DNA of 64,000 bases, from assembly GCA_945913255.1 (NCBI GenBank), contig CAMEDC010000008.1, positions 1 through 64,000 on the forward strand, written 5' to 3'. This DNA comes from an uncultured Lachnospiraceae bacterium. GTDB lineage: Bacteria; Bacillota; Clostridia; Lachnospirales; Lachnospiraceae. Of this stretch, positions 56,208 to 64,000 are shown in pieces (within the stretch, counting starts at the first letter, position 1; every line of letters begins with the position of its first letter). The notes below the pieces were generated by a model. The model saw only the letters and a program-made list of their open reading frames with translations. It made no database searches and was not told where the DNA came from. A program made the translations under genes and the position numbers.

Positions 56208-57404
56208 ATGACAACAGGATTTATGACAAGGGAAAAAGATTTGCAGACAGCACAGGTATCGGATTTATGCAGGAGAAGACTATTAAATTATGCGGATACC
56301 TTTTATGAGCTTGCCAGAAGCTATACAAGGGAATTTCAACCTGAGCAGCAGAAAGACAGGCAAAGTCTGCTGACGGAGAGAAGACTCTGGGAGAACAGGC
56401 AGGTGATACGGTGCCATCTGACAGAGATGGCGCGAATTATGACGGAGGTGGCATGTGAGGTTATGTGCTACAGGCCCATGGAGGAAAGGAAAAAACGTTT
56501 GATTGTCCAGGCGATGCGCCAGGAGGGAATCCGGGTGGAAAACCCCTGTTATGCATCCGGGGAGGATGGCAGAACGGAGATTGTTCTTACCATGAGTGCC
56601 ATTAAAAAGAATGGAATATCTGCGGAAGAAGTAGCGGATATGATTTCCGTTCTGCTGGACAGGCGATTGAAACTTTCGATTTCAAGCCCGTATGTCGTGG
56701 AAAAAGAACCGCACAGCTTTGTGCTGGAGGAGGAGACAAAATACCTTGTGCTGACAGGTTTTTCCAGAGCAGTTAAGGAGAATGAGACAATATCGGGGGA
56801 TAATTATGTAGTAATGGAAACGGAGAAAGGAAAGCTGACAGTAATACTTTCCGATGGTACCGGTTCCGGAGAGAAGGCGGGAAAGGACAGTGAACGGGTT
56901 CTGGATCTGATGGAGAAAATGTTGGAAGCGGGATACAGTGATGACACTGCCATTGATATGGTAAATACAGCTCTGTTCGCTGCGGGAGATGACCAGAACC
57001 ATCCCACTCTGGATATTTGTGAAATTGATTTGTATCGCGGAAGCTGTGAGCTGAGAAAGGTGGGAGGAGCGGTTACCTTTCTGAAGAGAGCCGGTGATGT
57101 GGAGTCCCTGACAGCAGGCAGCCTTCCTCTTGGGATATTTCAGCAGGTTGATGCAGTTCCCATTCAGAAAAAGCTTCAGGATGGAGATTATCTGATTATG
57201 GTTTCCGATGGTGTAGTGGATGCATTCGGTGAGGAGGATTATCGTACCCTGTGCGATTTTTTGGCAGGTATCAAGGAACAGAATCCCGGTGAAATTGCCG
57301 AAAAGCTGCTTCGAGCAGCTCTTTGTGCCGGAGGCGGCAGAATCCAGGACGATATGACAGTGGGGGCTATCGGCATCTGGAAAACAATGGATAAGGATAT
57401 TTGA
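56208..57404 (+). CDS. spoIIE: SpoIIE-type serine phosphatase lacking the N-terminal membrane domain
   Basis: C-terminal PP2C-type VILSDGTGSGEKAGKDSERVLDLMEKMLEAGYSDDTAIDMVNTAL...DGDYLIMVSDGVVDAFG; only 398 aa with no TM segments; synteny with divIC/tilS. Confidence 0.87.
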   Translation: MTTGFMTREKDLQTAQVSDLCRRRLLNYADTFYELARSYTREFQPEQQKDRQSLLTERRLWENRQVIRCHLTEMARIMTEVACEVMCYRPMEERKKRLIVQAMRQEGIRVENPCYASGEDGRTEIVLTMSAIKKNGISAEEVADMISVLLDRRLKLSISSPYVVEKEPHSFVLEEETKYLVLTGFSRAVKENETISGDNYVVMETEKGKLTVILSDGTGSGEKAGKDSERVLDLMEKMLEAGYSDDTAIDMVNTALFAAGDDQNHPTLDICEIDLYRGSCELRKVGGAVTFLKRAGDVESLTAGSLPLGIFQQVDAVPIQKKLQDGDYLIMVSDGVVDAFGEEDYRTLCDFLAGIKEQNPGEIAEKLLRAALCAGGGRIQDDMTVGAIGIWKTMDKDI

Positions 57405-57436
57405 CTTTTTGCCGGGAATGAGATACCATTTTTGTT

Positions 57437-58879
57437 ATGAAAACAGGACAGAAAACGGAAGAAAAGGTGTTTTCCTATATTGAGGAGCATGGCATATTGC
57501 AGGCAGGAGACCGTATCGTTGCAGGCATCTCAGGAGGGGCAGACTCAGTCTGCCTTCTGCTTCTGTTGCAGGAATACAGGAAACGCGTTCCCCTGGAACT
57601 TTCGGTGGTGCATGTGAATCACGGTATCCGTCCAGATGCGGGAGAGGATGCTGCTTATGTAGAGACGCTATGTCAAAGAGAAGGGATTCCTTTTTATTTA
57701 CGGACAGGAAATGTCAAAAAGCTCGCAGAGGAAGAGAAGTGTTCTGAAGAGGATGCCGGAAGAAGAATTCGATACCGTGCCTTTGAGGAAATAGCCGTAA
57801 AGACAGATTCCAATAAGATTGCAGTGGCGCATAACAGCAATGACAGGGCGGAAACCATGCTGTTTCATCTTTTCCGGGGAAGCGGATTAAAAGGACTTCG
57901 CGGAATTCTTCCCGTTCGGAATCATATTATTCGGCCCGTTCTCTGCCTGGACAGGCAGGAAATTGAGGAATATTTAAGAGAAAGAGAAGTACAGTGGTGT
58001 ACGGACAGTACCAACGCGGGAGATGATTATGCCCGGAACCGGATCAGACATCATATTCTGCCTTATGCAGAGCAGGAAATTGTTCCCGGTACGGTGGAGC
58101 ATATGGGCAGAACGGCGGATCTGCTGGCAGAGACGGAAGAGTATCTGGAGGAGCAGACGGAATCTGCTTTGGAAAAATGTATTGTCGACCGGGAAAAAAC
58201 AGCATCATCAGAAGAGTTTCCGGAAAATGGGTTCAATCGGGTGGAACTGGATGTGGAGAAGTTTCTGACCTTTCATCCGGTGATAGAGAAGAGGATGCTG
58301 CTTATGCTCTCGGAAAAGCTTTCGCCTACCGGCAAGGATATCGAGGCTGTTCACATCCGGGATATGCTGACTTTGTTTACCCGGGAGGGAAACCGGAAAA
58401 TAAGTCTGCCCATGAATCTTACCGCGTATCGGCAATATGGGAAAGTAGTATTGGAAAAGGGTAATCAGGTGCTGCCGGGAGAAGCAGTGCTTCCGGAGAT
58501 GGAATTTTCCGAGTTTTTTATGAAAAACAGGCAGGAAGTTCCCAGAAATCAGTATACGAAATGGTTTGACTATGATAAAATGAAAGAATCGCCGGTGATT
58601 CGGTTCAGGCAGACGGGAGATTTTTTGACGATTGCAGACGGTGAGGGACGGATGTTTCATAAATCCCTGAAGGATTATATGATTACGGAAAAGATTCCGA
58701 AGGAGATGCGTGACAGAATCCCCGTACTGGCGGAAGGGAGCCATGTGCTCTGGCTGGTTGGATACCGAATCAGCGAATATTACAAAATAGACAGGAATAC
58801 AAAACACGTTTTACAGGTAAAATTAAAGAGAGACTGCACGGACGAAGAAACGGAGGAAAAAAATGGCAGAACACATTAG
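57437..58879 (+). CDS. tilS: tRNA(Ile)-lysidine synthetase
   Basis: IVAGISGGADSVCLLLLL P-loop motif; HVNHGIRPDAGEDAAYVE; AHNSNDRAETMLFHLFRGSGLKGLRGI. Confidence 0.95.
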   Translation: MKTGQKTEEKVFSYIEEHGILQAGDRIVAGISGGADSVCLLLLLQEYRKRVPLELSVVHVNHGIRPDAGEDAAYVETLCQREGIPFYLRTGNVKKLAEEEKCSEEDAGRRIRYRAFEEIAVKTDSNKIAVAHNSNDRAETMLFHLFRGSGLKGLRGILPVRNHIIRPVLCLDRQEIEEYLREREVQWCTDSTNAGDDYARNRIRHHILPYAEQEIVPGTVEHMGRTADLLAETEEYLEEQTESALEKCIVDREKTASSEEFPENGFNRVELDVEKFLTFHPVIEKRMLLMLSEKLSPTGKDIEAVHIRDMLTLFTREGNRKISLPMNLTAYRQYGKVVLEKGNQVLPGEAVLPEMEFSEFFMKNRQEVPRNQYTKWFDYDKMKESPVIRFRQTGDFLTIADGEGRMFHKSLKDYMITEKIPKEMRDRIPVLAEGSHVLWLVGYRISEYYKIDRNTKHVLQVKLKRDCTDEETEEKNGRTH

Positions 58880-59399
58880 AGTACTTTTATCGGAAGAAGA
58901 AGTAGACAAAAGGATTCAGGAGATAGGAGAACAGATCAGCAGAGATTATGCGGGAAAGCAGGTACATCTGGTATGTGTATTAAAGGGCGGCAGCTTTTTT
59001 ATGTGTGAGCTGGCAAAGAGAATTACGGTTCCCGTATCTCTTGATTTTATGTCTGTTTCCAGCTACGGAAGTGATACCAAGTCCAGCGGCGTGGTAAAAA
59101 TTGTGAAAGATCTGGATGAGTCCTTAAAGGATAAGGATGTTATTGTAGTGGAAGATATCGTAGACAGCGGAAGAACCCTGAGCTATCTGCTGGAAATGCT
59201 TCGTGACAGAGGACCGGCATCTCTGAGACTCTGCACTCTTCTGGACAAACCCGACAGGCGTGTGATTGATGTGAATGTAGATTATACCGGCTTCCAGATT
59301 CCTGACGAGTTCGTAGTAGGTTACGGCCTGGATTATGATCAGAGATATCGTAATCTGCCCTACATCGGCGTAGTGGAATTCGATAACCAGGAGGTTTAA
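58863..59399 (+). CDS. hpt: Hypoxanthine phosphoribosyltransferase
   Basis: VCVLKGGSFFMCELAKRI...VIVVEDIVDSGRTLSYLLE PRPP-binding motif. Confidence 0.96.
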   Translation: MAEHIRVLLSEEEVDKRIQEIGEQISRDYAGKQVHLVCVLKGGSFFMCELAKRITVPVSLDFMSVSSYGSDTKSSGVVKIVKDLDESLKDKDVIVVEDIVDSGRTLSYLLEMLRDRGPASLRLCTLLDKPDRRVIDVNVDYTGFQIPDEFVVGYGLDYDQRYRNLPYIGVVEFDNQEV

Positions 59400-59402
59400 G
59401 AG

Positions 59403-61223
59403 TTGAAGCAGGAAAGAAGATTTAATTCATATTTTTTGTTTATTGTTATTTTGATGGGAATGATTTTCATTGCTGTTGCCATAGGCATGAAAAACGAGGA
59501 AGAGGATTATACCCGCGCTGAGTTCATTGCGGATATGCAGGCGGGTAAGGTTGTCTATGTTGAAATCACTCCGAACAGTGAAACCCCTACCGGCTATCTG
59601 GAAATTCAACTGCAGGACGGCACCGGAAAGAAACTTTACGTGACTGATATTGTAGAAATGGAGCAGATTGTCAGGGACTATGGTTTTGACCCGATGGTGA
59701 AGGATGTTCCCAGAGAAGGCTGGGTTCTGACGACACTGCTGCCTATGCTGATTGTCCTTGCTGTGGGTGTTTTTCTGTTTATGATGATAAATGCCCAGAA
59801 TGCTGCAGGTGGCGGAAATGCCAAAATGATGAATTTCGGCAAGAGTCGTGCCAGAATGACAACGGGTGATAAAAACATTAATTTTGAGCAGGTGGCAGGA
59901 CTCAAGGAGGAAAAGGAAGAACTGGAAGAAATCGTTGATTTTCTGAAAGAGCCGGGAAAATATACCAAAGTCGGCGCCCGGATTCCAAAGGGTGTTCTTC
60001 TGGAGGGACCTCCCGGAACAGGTAAGACTTTGCTGGCAAAAGCCATTGCAGGAGAAGCAGGTGTTCCGTTTTTCAGTATTTCCGGATCCGATTTTGTAGA
60101 GATGTTCGTCGGCGTGGGTGCTTCCCGTGTCCGTGATTTGTTTGAAGAAGCGAAAAAAAATGCACCTTGTATTGTGTTTATTGATGAGATTGATGCCGTT
60201 GCAAGACGACGCGGTACCGGTATGGGCGGCGGACATGATGAGAGAGAGCAGACGTTGAACCAGCTGCTTGTTGAAATGGATGGATTTGGTGTCAATGAAG
60301 GAATCATCGTGATGGCGGCTACCAACAGAGTGGATATTCTGGATCCTGCCATTATGCGTCCCGGACGTTTTGACAGAAAGGTGGCAGTGGGAACGCCCGA
60401 TATCAGCGGCAGAGAAGATATTTTAAAGGTACATGCAAAGAATAAGCCTCTTGCAGAGGATGTGGATTTAAAACAGGTAGCACAAACCACAGCCGGATTT
60501 ACGGGAGCAGATTTGGAAAACCTGTTGAATGAAGCTGCGATTAACGCGGCAAAGCGCGGTAAAAGTTATGTGGCCCAGGAAGATATTAAAAAGGCATTTG
60601 TCAAGGTTGGTATCGGAGCAGAAAAGAAAAGCCGCGTAATTTCAGACAAAGAAAAGAAGATTACGGCTTACCATGAAGCCGGTCATGCAATCCTGTTTCA
60701 TGTGCTTCCCGATGTGGGTCCTGTCTATGCAGTTTCCATTATTCCGACAGGCATCGGTGCAGCCGGATATACCATGCCTCTTCCGGAGAAGGATGAGATG
60801 TTTATGACAAAGGGGCAGATGCAGCAGGAGATTATGGTATCTCTGGGTGGAAGAATTGCTGAGGAAATCATCTTTAAGGATATTACTACAGGTGCTTCCA
60901 GCGATATTAAGAAAGCAACGAAGGTTGCAAGAAGAATGGTTACCCGCTTTGGTATGTCCGACAATATCGGTGTTATCTGTTATGACGACGATGATGACGA
61001 GGTATTTATCGGACGTGATCTGGCACATGCCAAGGCACACAGTGAAGCTGTTTCCGGTGAGATCGATAAGGAAGTGAAAGCCATTATTGACGAGTGCTAT
61101 GCAAAAGCCAAACAGATTATTTTGCAGCACGAAAAGGTATTGCACGACTGTGCAAAGCTTCTTCTGGAAAAGGAAAAAATCGGAAGAGAAGAATTTGAGG
61201 CATTGTTTGTGGCAGAAGGTTAG
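59403..61223 (+). CDS. ftsH: ATP-dependent zinc metalloprotease FtsH
   Basis: [56 protein letters not shown] zinc site; TTG start. Confidence 0.97.
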   Translation: MKQERRFNSYFLFIVILMGMIFIAVAIGMKNEEEDYTRAEFIADMQAGKVVYVEITPNSETPTGYLEIQLQDGTGKKLYVTDIVEMEQIVRDYGFDPMVKDVPREGWVLTTLLPMLIVLAVGVFLFMMINAQNAAGGGNAKMMNFGKSRARMTTGDKNINFEQVAGLKEEKEELEEIVDFLKEPGKYTKVGARIPKGVLLEGPPGTGKTLLAKAIAGEAGVPFFSISGSDFVEMFVGVGASRVRDLFEEAKKNAPCIVFIDEIDAVARRRGTGMGGGHDEREQTLNQLLVEMDGFGVNEGIIVMAATNRVDILDPAIMRPGRFDRKVAVGTPDISGREDILKVHAKNKPLAEDVDLKQVAQTTAGFTGADLENLLNEAAINAAKRGKSYVAQEDIKKAFVKVGIGAEKKSRVISDKEKKITAYHEAGHAILFHVLPDVGPVYAVSIIPTGIGAAGYTMPLPEKDEMFMTKGQMQQEIMVSLGGRIAEEIIFKDITTGASSDIKKATKVARRMVTRFGMSDNIGVICYDDDDDEVFIGRDLAHAKAHSEAVSGEIDKEVKAIIDECYAKAKQIILQHEKVLHDCAKLLLEKEKIGREEFEALFVAEG

Positions 61224-61443
61224 AAGCAGCCGTGGAGTTGCACAACCGCTTTCTGATTCTGTTGGTAGATTTTTACAAGACGCATTTGTAAAAAATAGAC
61301 AAAAAATGGAGTGCGTATTTGTAATATTTGTGAATTTTGGGAATAGTCAAAAATAGTTAGGGATGCTATTATAATACTCGTAACCCCCCCCAATACATTA
61401 TATAGTTTTTTGCTATACCCCATAAGAAAGAAATACCTTCTCT

Positions 61444-61476
61444 AAAAAGGACAGTCACCCCATGGCTGTCCTTTTT
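61444..61476 (+). terminator. Rho-independent terminator after ftsH
   Basis: aaaaaggacag-tcaccccatgg-ctgtccttttt. Confidence 0.8.
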
Positions 61477-61609
61477 ACTGTGCGTTTGTCGAAGCTGCAG
61501 TACATTCTTCAAGGCAGATTTGCGTAATATATATATTGAATTGCCGGTGATTTTTCAGTACAATTAAGAAGGTACGGTACTGTAGACCGGACAGTCGGGA
61601 GAAAATAAC

Positions 61610-63724
61610 GTGGAAAACAGACTTGATTTGGAGAAAATAAAAAATCTGGAGAATAATCAACAGTATATTTCCAATATGCGCCCTGTATTTAACAGAAGGG
61701 CATTGTTTACGGATACAACAGCGGAATATGTTTCGCCTGCGGAACCGAAAAGCTATGATGAGTTAACGATTCGTTTCCGTACGGCTAAAAATAATATTGA
61801 CCGTGTAAGCCTGGTATTGGAAGATACAAATTATATTATGACGAAAGTGGAATCGGATAAGCATTTCGATTTTTATGCATTGAAGCTTTCTCTGGATAAC
61901 CGGAAGATTACCTACCATTTTGAAATACAGACAGGAAGGCTGAAATGCTTTTATGATACGAGAGGAGTGGTTCATGAGGTCAATCCGTATTACGACTTTG
62001 TGGTGATTCCCGGTTTTCAGACACCTGGGTGGGCAAAAGGTGCTGTTATGTACCAGATTTATGTAGATCGTTTTTGTAACGGTGACCCCTCCAATGATGT
62101 ACAGACCAATGAGTATTGTTACATTGGTGAGCCGGTCCAGAAGGTGGAGGACTGGGGCCGTAATCCGGCGCAGATGGATGTGCGTGAATTTTATGGCGGC
62201 GATCTGCAGGGTGTGCTGGATAAAATGGATTATCTGCAGGATCTGGGTGTTGAGGTAATTTATTTTAATCCCCTGTTTGTTTCTCCGTCTAACCATAAGT
62301 ATGATATTCAGGATTATGACTATATAGACCCGCATATTGGAAAAATTGTGGAAGATGGCGGTGAACTTCTGCCTCAGGGACAGAAGGAAAATCGTCTGGC
62401 GACAAAATATATCAACAGAGTTACCAATTATGCAAATCTGGAAGCCAGTAACCGGTTATTTATTCAATTGGTAGAGGAAGCGCACAGGCGCGGTATGCAT
62501 GTGATTATAGACGGTGTATTTAATCACTGCGGTTCCTTTAACAAGTGGCTGGACAGAGAACGTATTTATGAAAATGCAGAAGGGTTTGAGAAGGGGGCAT
62601 ATGTCAGCGAAGACAGTCCCTACAGGAGTTATTTCGATTTTCATAATCAAAATGGATGGCCTTATAACAATTCCTACGATGGATGGTGGGGACATGATAC
62701 ACTGCCGAAGTTGAATTATGAGGGTTCCCGGGAACTATTTGACTATGTGCTTCGGATTGGAAGAAAATGGGTATCCCCGCCCTATAATGCAGATGGGTGG
62801 AGGCTGGATGTGGCAGCAGACCTGGGACACAGCCAGGATTTCAACCATCATTTCTGGCAGGAGTTCAGAAAAGCCGTTAAGGATGCGAATCCCAATGCCA
62901 TTATCCTTGCCGAACATTATGGTAATACAAGGGACTGGCTGCAGGGAAACGAGTGGGATACGGTGATGAATTATGATGCCTTTATGGAGCCCATTACCTG
63001 GTTCCTGACGGGTATGGAGAAGCACAGTGACGATTACAGGGAAGACCTTTTGGGAAATGCAGAGAGCTTTTGGGGAGCCATGCGTCACCATTCAGCCAGT
63101 TTTCCCATGCCGAGCTGGCAGGTTGCCATGAACGAACTGTCCAACCATGACCATTCGAGATTTCTGACCCGTACCAATCATAAGGTTGGCAGGACGGGAA
63201 CGCTTGGACCTCAGGCGGCTGAGCAGGGTATCAATAAGGCAGTTTTCCGGGAAGCTGTTGTGATGCAGATGACCTGGGTAGGGGCACCTACCATCTACTA
63301 TGGCGATGAAGCAGGACTTTGCGGCTTTACGGATCCGGACAACAGACGTACCTATCCCTGGGGAAAAGAAGACAGGCAGATGATACAATTTCATAAGGAT
63401 ATCATACATCTGCGCAGGGAGCATGATGAATTGAGGAACGGATCCTTAAAATATGTGGACAGTGATTACAATTTCCTGGCATATGGCAGATTCCACCGGA
63501 AAGGGCAGAGTCTGATTCTGGTAAACAACAATGACCATGCCATTGAGAAACAATTGTTCGTCTGGGATTTGGGGACACCGAAACATGGGAGAATGAAGAC
63601 TGTTTTTCGCACAGATGAGAGCGGTTATGCCCTGGAAGGCCAGGATTACGAAGTAATCGGCGGAAAAATCCGTGTGGAACTGCCGAAGACCTGTGCGGTG
63701 ATCCTGAAGTATTTTGAGGAATAA
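61610..63724 (+). CDS. GH13 alpha-amylase-family enzyme (neopullulanase/cyclomaltodextrinase-like)
   Basis: N-terminal CBM34-like region; VMYQIYVDRFCNGDPSND, VIIDGVFNHCG, GWRLDVAADLGH, IILAEHYG, NELSNHDHSRF conserved GH13 regions; GTG start. Confidence 0.93.
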   Translation: MENRLDLEKIKNLENNQQYISNMRPVFNRRALFTDTTAEYVSPAEPKSYDELTIRFRTAKNNIDRVSLVLEDTNYIMTKVESDKHFDFYALKLSLDNRKITYHFEIQTGRLKCFYDTRGVVHEVNPYYDFVVIPGFQTPGWAKGAVMYQIYVDRFCNGDPSNDVQTNEYCYIGEPVQKVEDWGRNPAQMDVREFYGGDLQGVLDKMDYLQDLGVEVIYFNPLFVSPSNHKYDIQDYDYIDPHIGKIVEDGGELLPQGQKENRLATKYINRVTNYANLEASNRLFIQLVEEAHRRGMHVIIDGVFNHCGSFNKWLDRERIYENAEGFEKGAYVSEDSPYRSYFDFHNQNGWPYNNSYDGWWGHDTLPKLNYEGSRELFDYVLRIGRKWVSPPYNADGWRLDVAADLGHSQDFNHHFWQEFRKAVKDANPNAIILAEHYGNTRDWLQGNEWDTVMNYDAFMEPITWFLTGMEKHSDDYREDLLGNAESFWGAMRHHSASFPMPSWQVAMNELSNHDHSRFLTRTNHKVGRTGTLGPQAAEQGINKAVFREAVVMQMTWVGAPTIYYGDEAGLCGFTDPDNRRTYPWGKEDRQMIQFHKDIIHLRREHDELRNGSLKYVDSDYNFLAYGRFHRKGQSLILVNNNDHAIEKQLFVWDLGTPKHGRMKTVFRTDESGYALEGQDYEVIGGKIRVELPKTCAVILKYFEE

Positions 63725-63794
63725 TGACAGGGCAATGGTTCGGTTAAGGAAAACCGTTGTACCAGATTGCAAGAATGATGCAATTGTGAGTTAT

Positions 63795-63829
63795 ACTGGC
63801 TTTACATGATAAATGTGAAGCCAGTTTTT
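63795..63829 (+). terminator. Rho-independent terminator after GH13 gene
   Basis: actggctttacat-gata-aatgtgaagccagtttttc. Confidence 0.8.
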
Positions 63830-63860
63830 CAGTGGAGCGTTTTAAAGGAGGAGGCTGTCG

Positions 63861-64000
63861 GTGAGTAAAAAATGGATAGCGGTCTTGCTGTCGGTATGCA
63901 TTTGGGCCGTGTCTCTGCTGCCGGTACAGGCGGGTGAGATTTCAGATGCAGAGACACTGATACTACAGTACCAGGCTTATCAGGACAGCTTTGAGGCCAT
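63861..64000 (+). CDS. Secreted protein, 3'-truncated by window edge
   Basis: aaaggagga RBS, GTG start, signal peptide (M)SKKWIAVLLSVCIWAVSLLPVQAGEISDAETLILQYQAYQDSFEA, open to the window end. Confidence 0.7.
   Translation, partial: MSKKWIAVLLSVCIWAVSLLPVQAGEISDAETLILQYQAYQDSFEA

Noticed and set aside
59427-60490. Two ~270-aa minus-strand ORFs within ftsH
   Set aside because: Antisense to a highly conserved gene; no independent evidence.
61384-61391. Run of eight C residues after ftsH as a phase-variable tract
   Set aside because: Intergenic and not positioned in a promoter spacer or ORF that I could identify; may also be a sequencing-sensitive homopolymer.

Overview
The window looks like a low-to-mid-GC, spore-forming Clostridia chromosome, probably Lachnospiraceae (inferred from gene content and protein style only). 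Main blocks: (i) rubrerythrin and desulfoferrodoxin, followed by a decayed region with gene remnants (an internally shortened ORF, a broken Fic gene) and two copies of a promoter-like repeat; (ii) a domain-permuted GH3 glycosidase, an M28 peptidase, and an amino-acid ABC transporter with an M20 amidohydrolase; (iii) a beta-helix protein, an HD-domain protein and a GH106-like glycosidase; (iv) an Mrp/Mbh-type antiporter locus (E, F, G, MbhD-like, B, C) with four successive ND2/4/5-type subunits and no redox module in view; (v) an OFA-type MFS gene with an early TAG codon, divergent from a FocA/NirC-family channel; (vi) a 667-aa ORF fusing 2-isopropylmalate synthase (LeuA with its C-terminal regulatory domain) to an AraC-type DNA-binding domain, the most unusual item here; (vii) a rhamnogalacturonan-I style locus (AraC regulator, LplB/YtcP/lipoprotein ABC importer, GH105, CE12-like esterase, GH112 phosphorylase), with a 154-bp IS66-like MITE (perfect 16-bp TIRs, 8-bp TSD) just upstream of the AraC regulator; (viii) pepF, a structured leader before a PrsA-like foldase, HAD, cca, CotS-like, PEGA; (ix) the conserved hup-rqcP-yabP-yabQ-divIC-spoIIE-tilS-hpt-ftsH block, with a short SpoIIE lacking the membrane domain; (x) a GH13 enzyme and a truncated secreted-protein gene at the right edge. 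I saw no rRNA, tRNA or CRISPR. All family calls come from reading motifs by eye; no database search was run.
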